A stretch of 64,000 nucleotides of DNA, taken from contig DATLOC010000003.1 of the NCBI GenBank assembly GCA_035536455.1, forward strand, positions 1-64,000. Direction: 5' to 3'. Shown here piece by piece: positions 11,265 to 23,464 of this stretch; position 1 is the stretch's first letter, and each line of letters begins with the position of its first letter. The position numbers and the translations under genes are program-made. The DNA comes from DASUNQ01 sp035536455. GTDB taxonomy: Bacteria > Acidobacteriota > Thermoanaerobaculia > Multivoradales > UBA5704. The notes beneath the pieces are model-generated. The model worked only from the letters and a program-made list of their open reading frames with translations, did no database searches and was not told the origin of the DNA.

Positions 11265-11768
11265 ATGAGCATCTCCGCCGGCGCGGCCCGCGACCTCCTC
11301 CTCTACATGCTCTGGGCCGACCGCCACACCCTGGCGGCGGTGCGGCCGGTCAGCGCCGAGGATCTGACGCGCGACACCGGCACCAGCTTCGGCTCGCTGC
11401 TCGGCACCATGGCGCACATGCTCGGCTCGCAGCGCATGTGGATGTCGCGCTTTTCCGGCCAGCCGCCGCTGACCCGCGTGCCGTCGCTCCAGGACTACCC
11501 CGACCTGCCCTCCTGGATCGCCGGCTGGGAGGAGAACGCTGCCGGCGTCAACGCCTTCCTGGCCGCCTTGACCGACGAGCAGCTTGCCGCGCCGATCACC
11601 TGGACGACGACCGAGGGCACCACCTACACACGGCCGCTCTGGGAGCCCGTCGTCCACTTGGTCAACCACACCAGCTATCACCGCGGCCAGATCGTCTCGA
11701 TGCTGCGCCAGATGGGCTACGAGCCGCCGAAGACCGACCTCGTGTACTACTTCATTCAACACGCGTGA
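11265..11768 (+). CDS. DinB family protein
   Basis: 167-aa four-helix DinB/YfiT-like protein. This fold often binds a metal through three His and includes thiol-dependent transferases, but a specific reaction cannot be assigned. Candidate metal His residues occur in LLGTMAHMLGSQRMW, in PVVHLVNHTSYHRGQI (the conserved HxxxHxxxHRGQ pattern), and near YFIQHA. ATG 11265 is 4 nt after the mutase stop, so the gene is cotranscribed with mcmA. Its interposition between the two mutase subunit genes is noteworthy. Confidence 0.85.
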   Translation: MSISAGAARDLLLYMLWADRHTLAAVRPVSAEDLTRDTGTSFGSLLGTMAHMLGSQRMWMSRFSGQPPLTRVPSLQDYPDLPSWIAGWEENAAGVNAFLAALTDEQLAAPITWTTTEGTTYTRPLWEPVVHLVNHTSYHRGQIVSMLRQMGYEPPKTDLVYYFIQHA

Positions 11769-11776
11769 GGTCCACC

Positions 11777-12205
11777 ATGGCCAACCTCTCCAGGCTCTCC
11801 GTTCTACTCATCGCCTGTCTGCTTTTCGCCTGCGCCGGCGGCGCGCGGCCGGGCGACGGCGGCGGCGTGCAGCAAGCCGCCCTCGGCGAGGATGTGACGC
11901 TCGCCATCGGCCAGCGCGCGGTGATCGACGGCGGCGCGCTCGAGATGCGCTTCGACGGCGTGCCCGAGGACTCGCGCTGCCCGGTCGACGTCCAGTGCAT
12001 CACCGCCGGCAACGCCGTGGCGCGCCTGCGCCTCGCGGCCGGCGGCGACGCGCAGACCGTCGAGCTCAACACCACCGTGGGCCCCAAGGAGGCCACGCAC
12101 GCCGGCTACACCGTCCAGCTGGTGGCGCTCCGTCCCGAGCAGACCTCGGGGTTGCGCGTCACGCGCGGCGAGTACCGCGCCGTCCTCCAGGTGACCAAAA
12201 GCTGA
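11777..12205 (+). CDS. small lipoprotein of unknown function
   Basis: 142-aa predicted lipoprotein. MANLSRLSVLLIACLLFACAGG is a type II signal with lipobox LLFAC. The mature part is a small beta-rich domain (DVTLAIGQRAVIDGGALEMRFDGV, then SRCPVDVQCITAGNAVARL with a Cys pair, then TVQLVALRP). This pattern is common in small uncharacterised bacterial lipoproteins. ATG 11777 is 8 nt after the dinB-like stop, so it belongs to the same transcript. No function assigned. Confidence 0.8.
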   Translation: MANLSRLSVLLIACLLFACAGGARPGDGGGVQQAALGEDVTLAIGQRAVIDGGALEMRFDGVPEDSRCPVDVQCITAGNAVARLRLAAGGDAQTVELNTTVGPKEATHAGYTVQLVALRPEQTSGLRVTRGEYRAVLQVTKS

Positions 12206-12217
12206 GCCGCCGCCCCT

Positions 12218-12225
12218 GATACAAT
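12218..12225 (+). promoter_or_regulatory. extended -10 promoter close to the B12-subunit start
   Basis: TGATACAAT (extended TGn plus TACAAT at 12220-12225) ends only 10 nt before the ATG at 12236. A transcript starting 6-7 nt after the box would be nearly leaderless. Confidence 0.5.
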
Positions 12226-12235
12226 CCTTCGCCTG

Positions 12236-12634
12236 ATGAGCGAGCGGAGGTATCGCATCCTGATCGCCAAGCCGGGGCTCGACGGGCACGATCGGGGAGC
12301 GAAGGTGGTGGCGCGGGCGCTTCGCGACGCGGGGTACGAGGTGATCTACACCGGCCTGCGCCAGACGCCGGAGCAGATCGCCGCCGCCGCGGTGCAGGAG
12401 GATGTGGACGCCGTCGGCCTCTCGATCCTCTCCGGCGCCCACAACAGCCTGCTCCCCGAGATCACCCGCCTGCTGCGCGAGCAGGGGGCGGACGACGTCC
12501 TCGTCTTCTGCGGCGGCATCATCCCCGCGCAGGACATCCCGGGCCTGCGCACCGCCGGCATCGACGCCTTCTTCCTCCCCGGCACTTCGACGCGCCAGAT
12601 CATCGACTACCTGCGCGGGCGCCTGGCGGCCTAG
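12236..12634 (+). CDS. mcmB: methylmalonyl-CoA mutase, B12-binding subunit
   Basis: 132-aa cobalamin-binding domain that completes the split mutase begun at 9521. It shows KPGLDGHDRGAKVVARAL, the DxHxxG motif whose His is the lower axial cobalt ligand, then VGLSILSGAHNSLLPEI and VLVFCGGIIPAQDI, ending with PGTSTRQIIDYL. Length and motifs match archaeal/bacterial small subunits. It has its own -10-like element but lies only 30 nt after the lipoprotein gene, so it may also be read through from mcmA. Confidence 0.93.
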   Translation: MSERRYRILIAKPGLDGHDRGAKVVARALRDAGYEVIYTGLRQTPEQIAAAAVQEDVDAVGLSILSGAHNSLLPEITRLLREQGADDVLVFCGGIIPAQDIPGLRTAGIDAFFLPGTSTRQIIDYLRGRLAA

Positions 12635-12666
12635 CCGCGGCGCGACCGCCTCAAGCCGAGGGCACC

Positions 12667-13566
12667 ATGAGCCGAAGGATCCTGCTGGCCGACGACAGCG
12701 TCACCATCCAGAAGGTGATCGAGCTGACCTTCATGGACGAGGACTACGAGGTCACCGCGGTCAGCAACGGCGACGAGGCCATCGGCGCGCTCGGCCGCGA
12801 GGCGCCGGACATCGTCCTCACCGACGTCCACATGCCGGGGGCCAACGGCTACGAAGTCTGCCGCCGCGCCAAGGAGCTCCATCCGCACGTGCCGGTGCTC
12901 CTCCTGGTCGGCACCTTCGAGCCGTTCGACGAGGCGAAGGCCCGGGAGGCAGGGGCCGATTCCTACCTCAAGAAACCGTTCGACTCGCAGGAGCTGCTCG
13001 AGCGCGTCGGCGAGCTGGTCGGTCCTGCTGCCAGCCCGGAGCCGGCGCCGGCGGCCGTCGAGGAGGGAGGGGAGCTGGACGGGGCGCCGGAGTGGTCCAA
13101 CCTCTCGCTCGAGTCGGAAGAGCCCGCGCCGACCGAGGTGCTGCCTCCCGACGACCGGTTCCTCGAGGAGGAGCCGGAAGAAGAGCCCTTCCGCTGGGGA
13201 GACGCGCCGACGATGCCGATGCCGGCCCCGCCGGACGAGCCCCGCCCTGCGATCGGCTTCCGGCAGCTCGGCGAGACCACGCTGGAGGAGCGGGCCGGGG
13301 CGCCGCAGCCTGGATCGCCCTCGCCCGCGGCCGCGGCGAGCGCCCCGGCGGCCGCGCCCGCCGCGCCGGTCGAGTCAGCCGCGGACGAGGGCGAGATCCC
13401 CTTCCCGATCGGCCTCTCCGACGGCGACGTCGAGCGCGTCGCCCGCCGGGTGGCCGAGCTGGTGAGCGAACGGGTGCTCCGGGACGTCGCCTGGGAGGTC
13501 GTCCCGGACCTCGCCGAGGTCGTCATCAAGGAGCGCCTGCGCGAGCTCGAGAGCGAAGTCGAGTAG
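12667..13566 (+). CDS. response regulator with long acidic/Pro-Ala linker
   Basis: Receiver domain at residues 1-120 (ILLADDSVTIQKVIELTF; phospho-acceptor Asp in IVLTDVHMPGANGYE; conserved Lys in YLKKPFD). The phosphorylation-loop neighbourhood reads LLLVGTFEP instead of the common L[ST]A. Residues ~120-240 are a low-complexity acidic and Pro/Ala linker. A short helical C-terminus follows (ERVARRVAELVSERVLRDVAWEVVPDLAEVVIKERLREL), a conserved tail found in regulators of deltaproteobacteria and relatives. There is no DNA-binding domain, so a protein-interaction output (polarity, motility or signalling) is likelier. No kinase gene is adjacent. Confidence 0.85.
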   Translation: MSRRILLADDSVTIQKVIELTFMDEDYEVTAVSNGDEAIGALGREAPDIVLTDVHMPGANGYEVCRRAKELHPHVPVLLLVGTFEPFDEAKAREAGADSYLKKPFDSQELLERVGELVGPAASPEPAPAAVEEGGELDGAPEWSNLSLESEEPAPTEVLPPDDRFLEEEPEEEPFRWGDAPTMPMPAPPDEPRPAIGFRQLGETTLEERAGAPQPGSPSPAAAASAPAAAPAAPVESAADEGEIPFPIGLSDGDVERVARRVAELVSERVLRDVAWEVVPDLAEVVIKERLRELESEVE

Positions 13567-13586
13567 CGCGGCGCGCCCCCGCCGAG

Positions 13587-16235
<2,649 letters not shown>

Positions 16236-16246
16236 CCGGCCTGGTC

Positions 16247-17037
16247 ATGGACTTCGCCCGCTACGTGGAGGAGCTGCTGGCCCTGCGGCCGCCCCTCCCC
16301 GGCGGAGATCCCAACCTCGTCGTCCTGGAGCGCGTAGGCTCGACCAACTCGCTCGCCCAGCGCATCGCCGGCGAGTACGAGAAGGAGGACGAGCGGGTGC
16401 CGGAGGCGCTGATCGTCGCCCTCGAGCAGAATGCGGGCCGCGGCCGGCAGGGGCGGAGCTGGGCGAGCCCGCGCGGCAAGGGGGTCTACGCCACGCTGGT
16501 GCGCCGGGTCGCGCCGGTGGCGGCCCTGCCGACCCTGCCGCTCCTGGCCGGTGTCGGCCTCTGCCGCGCCCTCGGCCCCTTCCTTGGGGCACCCTGCCGC
16601 CTGAAGTGGCCGAACGACCTGCGCATCGGCGGCCGCAAGCTCGGCGGCGTGCTGGTCGAGAGCCGGCTGCGGGCAGGGAGCGACGAGGCCACGGCGATCA
16701 TCGGCTTCGGCGTCAACCGCGCGCACGGCCGCGACGACCTGCCGCCGGGGGTGGGCACCTCGCTGGCGCTCGAAGGCGCGCCGGAGGTCTCGCTGCCGGC
16801 CCTCACCTGGGCGGTGGTCGAGGGCGTGGCCGCGGAGCTCGGGGACTACGGCGACATCGCGGCGGCGGTGGAGCGCTACCGTGCGATGAGCGAGCACGCG
16901 CCGGGTGACCGCCTGCGCCTGCGCGCCGCCGACGGCGAGGTCGAGGGGACCTTCCGCGGCTTCGACGCGCAAGGACGGCTGCGCCTCGAAACGGGAGGGA
17001 AGGAGATGGCGCTGGCGGCAGGGGAGGTGGTGGAGCC

Positions 17038-17041
<4 letters not shown>
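16247..17041 (+). CDS. birA: biotin-[acetyl-CoA-carboxylase] ligase
   Basis: Transfers biotin via biotinyl-AMP to the carboxyl-carrier protein of biotin enzymes. 264 aa, with LERVGSTNSLAQRIA, the biotin/ATP loop NAGRGRQGRSWASPRGKGVYA (GRGRxGR-W-S-P-G), KWPNDLRIGGRKLGGVLVE and a C-terminal SH3-like domain (GEVEGTFRGFDAQGRL). It lacks the N-terminal HTH of E. coli BirA, so it is a monofunctional ligase and not a repressor. It overlaps coaX by 4 nt. Confidence 0.95.
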
Positions 17042-17855
<814 letters not shown>

Positions 17856-17859
<4 letters not shown>

Positions 17860-18530
17860 GCGAGGACGAGGCGGAAGCCGAGGCCGATTCCGAGGCCGAC
17901 CAAGCGTACTTCCAGGCCATCGAGGAGACTTTCGTGCGGCTGCGCGGCGCGCCGCTGCTGCTGTCGCCGGCCGACTGGCAGGTGGCCCTCCGCTGGCACC
18001 GCGACGGGGTGCCTCTGCCGCTGGTGCAGCGGGTGCTGGAGGAGGTCTTCGCCCGCCGCCGCGAGCGCGGCGCCAAGGGCCGGATCAACAGCCTCCGCTA
18101 CTGCAAGCCGGCGGTCGAAGCGGCCTGGGAGGAGGTGCAGCAGCTCACGGCGCCGGGTCGCCGGACGGACGCCGAGCCGCTCGAGGTGGGGCCGCGTCTA
18201 GCCGCGCTGGCGGCAGCGCTGCCCGAGGGGATCCCGGGGCGCAACGAGCTGGCGGCGCGCCTGCGCGGGCTGGAAGGCGAGTCCGAGGAGGTCGAGGCCG
18301 CCCTCTCCGAGCTCGACCGCGAGCTGCTGCAAGCCGCCGCCGCCGGCCTCGACGAGAGCGCGGGCGCGGAGCTGGAGGCGGCGGTCGATTCGACGCTCGC
18401 CACCCTCGCGGCCCGGCTCCCTCCCGAAGACCTCGCCAGCGCACGCGAGCGCCTCCGCCGGCAGTTCTTGCGCCGGCGGCTGGGCTTGCCAGTGTTGTCT
18501 CTCTTCTCGCCGGAAGCACAGGGCGGCTGA
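17856..18530 (+). CDS. hypothetical protein
   Basis: 224 aa, not recognised as a named family. GTG 17856 overlaps coaX by 4 nt (translational coupling). An acidic N-terminus (SEDEAEAEADSEADQ) precedes an ordered helical part (LSPADWQVALRWHRDGVPLPLVQRVLEEVFARRRER) and an Arg/Glu-rich C-terminal half. The LSPADW...W...G.PL..V...L...F pattern resembles DNA-replication or winged-helix-like accessory proteins, but the resemblance is too weak to assign. No signal peptide or membrane segment. Confidence 0.75.
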
Positions 18531-18543
18531 CGCGCGCGGGGCC

Positions 18544-18707
18544 GGGTCGGGCCGGGTGCTCCCGCCCGGGGACCGGCGCGCGCCTTGTGGAGTGCGGGGG
18601 GGTGGCGCGCGCCTGCGCTCCGCTGCGCGCGGGGTCGGCTGTGGACTGCGGTTGGGGTTGCCGGCGCTTGCGGAGAGCTCCCCGGGCGGGAGCACCCGGC
18701 CCGACCC
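18544..18707. repeat. 29-bp perfect inverted repeat with ~106-nt loop upstream of comEC
   Basis: The left arm 18544-18572 (begins GGGTCGGGCCGGGTGCTC) is the exact reverse complement of the right arm 18679-18707. The intervening DNA is itself rich in GCGCGCGCC direct repeats. No coding potential is convincing here. It could be a REP/MITE-like element or a very large RNA stem. Confidence 0.75.
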
Positions 18708-18752
18708 TCCGTTGTTGCCAGATTCTGGCGGGGCTTTTCCGTCTCTTCCGGT

Positions 18753-20930
18753 GTGGAGCCGCTGGTTGCTGCCGGACGTCTCGACCTGCGCAACGCGCCG
18801 ATGTTGTTGCCGGCGGCGGCGTTGGCGGTGGGGGCGGATCTTGCCTTCCGCCTTGCGTGGGTGTCGGTGCCGCTGCTGGCGGTGCTGGGGGTGCTTGGCG
18901 TGGCGTACGGGCGGCGCGCCGGGTGGTGCTTGGCGGCCTTCGCGATCGGGCTCGCCGTTGCGACGGTTGATGCGGGACTGCCGGAAGGAGCGCCGGCGGG
19001 GCTGGACCGCGGGCGGCCGGTGGAGCTGGTGGCGCGGGTGGCCGGCCACTGGGCGCGCGATGACGAGGGGTGGACGGCGCCCGCTCGGGCGTTGCGCTGG
19101 CGGCAGGGTGAGCGGGTCGCCGCCGTTCCGTTCGACCTCGTCTTGCATCTGCCGGACGACGAGAAGCCGCCGCCGTTAGGCACGACGCTGCGTGCCAAGG
19201 GCTACCTCCGCCGCTCTCCCGGCTTCGCCAACGCGGCGCGCGTGCCGCCCGGGCCCTGGCGGCTGCGCGTGAAGAGCCGCCTCCTCGTGAGTGAGGAGAC
19301 GCCGCCCGGCGCCCTGGCGGCGCTGTCGGGGCGCGTGCGGCAACGCGCGGAGCGGGCCTTCGCCGCCGCCGGCCGTGAGACCAGCGGCAAGGCGCTGGCG
19401 CGCGCTCTCGTCCTCGGCGACGCCTCGGCGGTGCCGCTGGCCTGGAAGCGTGGGCTGCGGGTGACGGGCGTCTCGCACGTCCTCTCGGTCTCCGGGCTCC
19501 ATCTCGCGCTGCTGGCCGGCGCGGTGTTCCTGGCCGGCGCCTGGCTGCCGCGCCGGGCGCGCCTGGCGCTCCTCCTGCCGGCGCTCAGCGGCTACCTGCT
19601 CCTCGTCGGGCCGCTCGCGCCGCTCGTACGCTCGGCGGTGATGGCGCTGCTCGCTGTCGCGGCTCTGCTCGCCGAGCGGCCGCCGGCGCCGACCAATGCG
19701 CTCGGCTGGGCAGTGATCGTTCTCGTCCTCCAGAAGCCGGCGGTCGTCGCGGACCCCTCCTTTCAACTCACCGTCTCGGCCACTGCCGGGCTCCTCCTGT
19801 TGGCGCCGCTTTTCGCCATGCGGTGGCGCCGCCTGCCGGCGCTCCTGCGCGCGCCGCTGGCCGCGAGCGTCGCCGCGCAGCTCGCTTCGCTGCCCTGGTC
19901 GCTGCCTCTCGTCCACCAGCTCACGCTCGGCGCGCCGCTCGCCAACCTAGCCGCCGTTCCGTGGACCGCCGTCGCTCTCGTCGGCTCGCTCCTCTGGACC
20001 GCGCTAGCGCTCGCCGCGCCCGCGCTCGCGGCGGTGGTGCTGCCGGCCCTCGACCTCCTCGCCGCACCGTTCGGCTGGCCGGCGCAGGTGCGGCCCGACG
20101 TCTGGCTCTCGGTGCCGGTGGCGGCGGCCTCGGCGCCCTCTCGGGCCCCAGGGCACGACGTCCCCGAGCTGGCGCTTATCGACGTCGGGCAAGGGGACGC
20201 GATCCTGCTCCGCGACGGCCGCCGCGCCGTCCTCGTGGACGGCGGCGGCTGGGAGCGTGGCGACCTCGGCGGCCGCGTGCTCTTGCCGGCGCTCGCCGCC
20301 GAAGGCATCCGCCGGTTGGATGCCGTGGTGATGACCCATCCCGATCGCGATCATTGCCGAGGGCTAGTGGATATCGCCGCCTACCTCCCGGTGCGCGAGG
20401 TCTGGATGGGCGAAGGCTGGGAGGCGGCCGGCTGCGCCGGCGATCTCCTCGCCGTCCCCGGCGCCGCGCTCCGCCTCCTCTGGGCGGGCGAGCGGCGCAC
20501 GGTCGGCCGCTGGCGGCTCACCGCCCTCCACCCTCCGGTGGGGGAGCGGCGCGGCGACAACGACCGCTCCCTCGTGCTGCTCGCCGAGGCGGCGAGCGCG
20601 CGCGTGCTGCTCTCCGGCGACGTCGAAGCCTGGGCCGAGCACGGCCTCCTCGCGCGCCACGGCAAGCACCTGCGTGCCGACGTGCTGAAGGTCGCCCACC
20701 ACGGCAGCCGCACCTCCTCGACCGAGGCTTTCCTCGACGCCGTGCGACCGCGGCTCGCCCTCATCTCCGCCGGGCCCGACAACCCCTACCACCACCCCTC
20801 GCCGGTCGTCCTCGAGCGCCTCGCCGCGCGATCGATCTTGGCCCTCCGCACCGACCGCCAGGGGATGGTCCGCCTGCGTTTCCCCGGCGCCGGGCGCATC
20901 CGGGTCGAGCTTCCCGGGATGCCGCGATGA
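18753..20930 (+). CDS. comEC: ComEC/Rec2 family DNA uptake channel
   Basis: Inner-membrane protein that moves transforming single-stranded DNA into the cytoplasm. An N-terminal membrane segment with a DUF4131/OB-like region is followed by the multi-pass competence domain (GLRVTGVSHVLSVSGLHLALLAG, PSFQLTVSATAGLLLLAPLF). A C-terminal metallo-beta-lactamase domain has ALIDVGQGDAILLRDG, VMTHPDRDHCRG and VLKVAHHGSRTSS. The start is uncertain: GTG 18753 gives EPLVAAGRLDLRNAPMLLPAAAL, and ATG 18801 is the alternative. The frame further upstream runs through the inverted repeat and is not credible as protein. About 725 aa. Confidence 0.9.
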   Translation: MEPLVAAGRLDLRNAPMLLPAAALAVGADLAFRLAWVSVPLLAVLGVLGVAYGRRAGWCLAAFAIGLAVATVDAGLPEGAPAGLDRGRPVELVARVAGHWARDDEGWTAPARALRWRQGERVAAVPFDLVLHLPDDEKPPPLGTTLRAKGYLRRSPGFANAARVPPGPWRLRVKSRLLVSEETPPGALAALSGRVRQRAERAFAAAGRETSGKALARALVLGDASAVPLAWKRGLRVTGVSHVLSVSGLHLALLAGAVFLAGAWLPRRARLALLLPALSGYLLLVGPLAPLVRSAVMALLAVAALLAERPPAPTNALGWAVIVLVLQKPAVVADPSFQLTVSATAGLLLLAPLFAMRWRRLPALLRAPLAASVAAQLASLPWSLPLVHQLTLGAPLANLAAVPWTAVALVGSLLWTALALAAPALAAVVLPALDLLAAPFGWPAQVRPDVWLSVPVAAASAPSRAPGHDVPELALIDVGQGDAILLRDGRRAVLVDGGGWERGDLGGRVLLPALAAEGIRRLDAVVMTHPDRDHCRGLVDIAAYLPVREVWMGEGWEAAGCAGDLLAVPGAALRLLWAGERRTVGRWRLTALHPPVGERRGDNDRSLVLLAEAASARVLLSGDVEAWAEHGLLARHGKHLRADVLKVAHHGSRTSSTEAFLDAVRPRLALISAGPDNPYHHPSPVVLERLAARSILALRTDRQGMVRLRFPGAGRIRVELPGMPR

Positions 20931-20957
20931 ACGACGACTCTCCGCTAGTCTCGACCC

Positions 20958-21899
20958 GTGCCCCGCCCTTTCGTCGCAATCGTCGGCGCCACCGCCACCG
21001 GCAAGAGCGCGCTGGCCATCGCGCTCGCCGAGCGGCTCGACGGTGAGATCGTCAACGCCGACGCGCTCCAGGTCTACCGCGGCTTCGACATCGGCACCGC
21101 CAAGCCGAGCGCGGAGGAGCGGCGGCGCGTGCCGCACCACTTGCTCGACCTCCTCGAGCCGCACGAACGCTGGTCGGCGGGGGAGTTCGCGCGCCAGGGG
21201 CGGGCGGCGATCGCCGAGATCGAAGGCCGCGGCCGGCTGCCCATCGTCGTCGGCGGCAGCGGCCTCTACCTGCGGGCGCTGATCGAAGGAATCAGCGCGG
21301 TGCCGCCCGGCGACCCGGCGGTGCGCCGCGCCCTGCGCGAGCGGCTGGCCGCCGAAGGCCTGCCGGCGCTCGCTGCCGAGCTGGCGCGACGTGACCCCGA
21401 GACCGCTGCGCGCCTCGCGCCGGGCGACACGCAGCGCGTTCTCCGCGCCCTCGAAGTGGCGCTCGTTTCGGGCGCGCCGCTGGCGGCGTGGATATCGCGC
21501 CAACCCTTCGGAAAGGAACGACTTTCGGCGACGCGCGTCGGATTGACGCTGCCGCGACCCGTCCTATACAGTCGCATCGCAGACCGCGTCCTGCGGATGG
21601 TGGAGCGGGGCTGGGTGGACGAGGTGGCCGGGCTGCTGGCGCGAGGTGGAGCCGAGCAGCCCGCGTTCCAGGCCATCGGGTACCGACAGCTCGCCCGCCA
21701 CGTGCTCGGTGAGTGGCCCCTCGACCAGGCGGTCGCCGAGACGATCCAGGCGACCCGCCGCTTCGCCAAGCGGCAGGAGACCTGGTTCCGCAAGGAGCCC
21801 GATGTGACCTGGTTTGAGGCCCAGGATCCGGACGCCCGGATCCCTGATGTCGTCGAGCTTGTCGTCGTGTCCAGCGGTCGTGGGAGGGCCCATGCCTAA
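20958..21899 (+). CDS. miaA: tRNA dimethylallyltransferase
   Basis: Adds the dimethylallyl group to A37 of tRNAs reading UNN codons. 313 aa; P-loop VAIVGATATGKSALAIALA near the N-terminus, then IVNADALQVYRGFDIGTAKP, LPIVVGGSGLYLRALIEG, FQAIGYRQLARHVLG and TRRFAKRQETWFRK. GTG 20958. The miaA-hfq neighbourhood is widely conserved and supports both calls; the two genes overlap by 8 nt. Confidence 0.97.
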   Translation: MPRPFVAIVGATATGKSALAIALAERLDGEIVNADALQVYRGFDIGTAKPSAEERRRVPHHLLDLLEPHERWSAGEFARQGRAAIAEIEGRGRLPIVVGGSGLYLRALIEGISAVPPGDPAVRRALRERLAAEGLPALAAELARRDPETAARLAPGDTQRVLRALEVALVSGAPLAAWISRQPFGKERLSATRVGLTLPRPVLYSRIADRVLRMVERGWVDEVAGLLARGGAEQPAFQAIGYRQLARHVLGEWPLDQAVAETIQATRRFAKRQETWFRKEPDVTWFEAQDPDARIPDVVELVVVSSGRGRAHA

Positions 21900-22110
21900 G
21901 CACAACATCAACATCCAGGACGGCTATCTCTTCCAGAGCCTCAAGGAAGGGCAGCCGATGTACCTCGAGCTGATCACCGGCCGCAGCCTCCTCGGTCGGC
22001 TGAAGCGCTTCGATCGTTTCGCCGTGGTCTTGGAGAGCGACGGCAAAGAGGTCCTCGTTTACAAGCATGCCATCGCGACGCTCGCCGCGGCGCCCCCGCA
22101 GGGCTCTTAG
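21892..22110 (+). CDS. hfq: RNA chaperone Hfq
   Basis: 72-aa Sm-like hexameric RNA chaperone that mediates sRNA-mRNA pairing. Sm1 region: NIQDGYLFQSLKEGQPMYLE and FDRFAVVL. The Sm2 segment has VYKHAIATL, close to the YKHAIS-type consensus of Hfq. ATG 21892 overlaps the miaA end by 8 nt; the open frame upstream of it is an overlap artefact. The first residues PKHNINIQDGYLFQ match the distal-face family pattern. There is almost no C-terminal tail, unlike enterobacterial Hfq. Confidence 0.93.
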   Translation: MPKHNINIQDGYLFQSLKEGQPMYLELITGRSLLGRLKRFDRFAVVLESDGKEVLVYKHAIATLAAAPPQGS

Positions 22111-23464
22111 GGCCCTCCGCCCCGGCTGGCGCGCCGGGCCAGCGCTCCTTCTGCTCACAGCCTTGCTCGCCGGCTGCACGGGCCAGCCGGCGCCGGCGCC
22201 CTCGCGCCCGGCGCCGCGGCCTCTCGACCTGCCGGCGCAGGAGCAGCGGTTCCTGATCGACCCGGTGGTCGGCGCTCCGTCCGCGGGCGACGCGGCGACC
22301 CAGCGGCTGCTGAGCCAGGCGCACCAGAGCCTGCTCGAAGCCGGCATGGTCGACGAGGCTGAGGAGACCGCCAACGATCTCCTCGCGGCCGACCCTGACT
22401 TCGCCCCGGCGCACGTGCTGCTGGCCCAGTTGGACTTCGCCCGCGGCCGCCACCGCGAGGTGGTGTCGCGGCTGGCCCCGATCGCCGGCCGCCATCCGAC
22501 CTACGTCGCCGCGCAGCTCCTCCTCGGGCGGGCGGCCGAGAAGCTCGGTGACCTGCCCGTCGCCTACGCGGCTTATCGCGCCGTCGCCGCGCGCGTGCCG
22601 GCCGCCTTCGAGCGCACCGGCGCGCTGCACACCCGCGTCCTCGAGATCACCGCCAACCGGGTGGAGGAGGCGCTGCGCGCCGGTGACGTCGCCGGGGCCG
22701 AGGCGCAGTTGGTGCGGCTGCGCGAGTGGGGGCCGGCCGAGGAGCTGACCTTCGAGGCGGCCCGCCAGGTGGCGGTGGCGCGCCATGACCCGAAGGCCGA
22801 GCTCGCCGCGGTCGAACGGCTGGCCGCGCGCCGCCCCGAGGACCGGCGGCTCGCCGAGCGGCGGGCGGAGCTCGAGCTGGAGGTGGGCGACCCGAGCAAG
22901 GGGCTGGAGCTCGTGCAGGAGCTGGCGCGCCGCAACCCGGGCGACGCGGCGCTCGCCGCCAAGCTCGACGCCGCCAAGTTCCGCTGGCGGCTGTCGCTGC
23001 TGCCGCCGGGAGTGCAGGCGACGGCCGCACTGCCCGAGCTGACCCGCGCCCAGCTCGCCGTGCTCCTCTACTGGCTGGTGCCGGAGGTGCGGCACGCCCG
23101 CCCGGCGTCGGGGCGCATCGCCACCGACGTCCTCGGCCACCCGCAGCGCGAGGAGCTGGTGCGGGCGGTGAACCTCGGCCTCCTCGACGTCGATCCGCGC
23201 GTGCACAAGGTCTTCCCGAACAGCCGGGTCACCCGCGGCACCGCGCTGCGCGCCCTCTGGCGCACGCTCTGGCTCTTCGAGCGCCAAGCTCCCTGCGTCG
23301 CCGCCGGGGGCGCCGACCCGCCCGGCTCCGCGCTCTGCGATCGAGCGGCGGCCTGCGGGCTGCTCGACGCCGCCGCCGCGGAGTGCCGGGCGAGCGCTTC
23401 GCTCTCCGGCGCCGAGGCGGTCGAGCTGATCCGCCGCGCCCTCCTCGTCCTGGGGAGCGCGTGA
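22067..23464 (+). CDS. TPR-containing lipoprotein of unknown function
   Basis: 465-aa predicted lipoprotein: an Arg-rich start, hydrophobic stretch ALLLLTALLAGC (lipobox LLAGC), then Pro-rich linker. Residues ~75-320 are helical TPR-like repeats (SLLEAGMVDEAEETANDLLAADP, VAYAAYRAVAARVPAAFERTG). A C-terminal domain follows with TDVLGHPQREELVRAVNLGLLDVDPRVHKVFPNSRVTR, which reads like an S-layer-homology-type or peptidoglycan-contacting segment. ATG 22067 overlaps hfq by 44 nt, but no later in-frame start preserves the signal. Probably envelope-associated; function unknown. Confidence 0.82.
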   Translation: MPSRRSPRRPRRALRALRPGWRAGPALLLLTALLAGCTGQPAPAPSRPAPRPLDLPAQEQRFLIDPVVGAPSAGDAATQRLLSQAHQSLLEAGMVDEAEETANDLLAADPDFAPAHVLLAQLDFARGRHREVVSRLAPIAGRHPTYVAAQLLLGRAAEKLGDLPVAYAAYRAVAARVPAAFERTGALHTRVLEITANRVEEALRAGDVAGAEAQLVRLREWGPAEELTFEAARQVAVARHDPKAELAAVERLAARRPEDRRLAERRAELELEVGDPSKGLELVQELARRNPGDAALAAKLDAAKFRWRLSLLPPGVQATAALPELTRAQLAVLLYWLVPEVRHARPASGRIATDVLGHPQREELVRAVNLGLLDVDPRVHKVFPNSRVTRGTALRALWRTLWLFERQAPCVAAGGADPPGSALCDRAAACGLLDAAAAECRASASLSGAEAVELIRRALLVLGSA

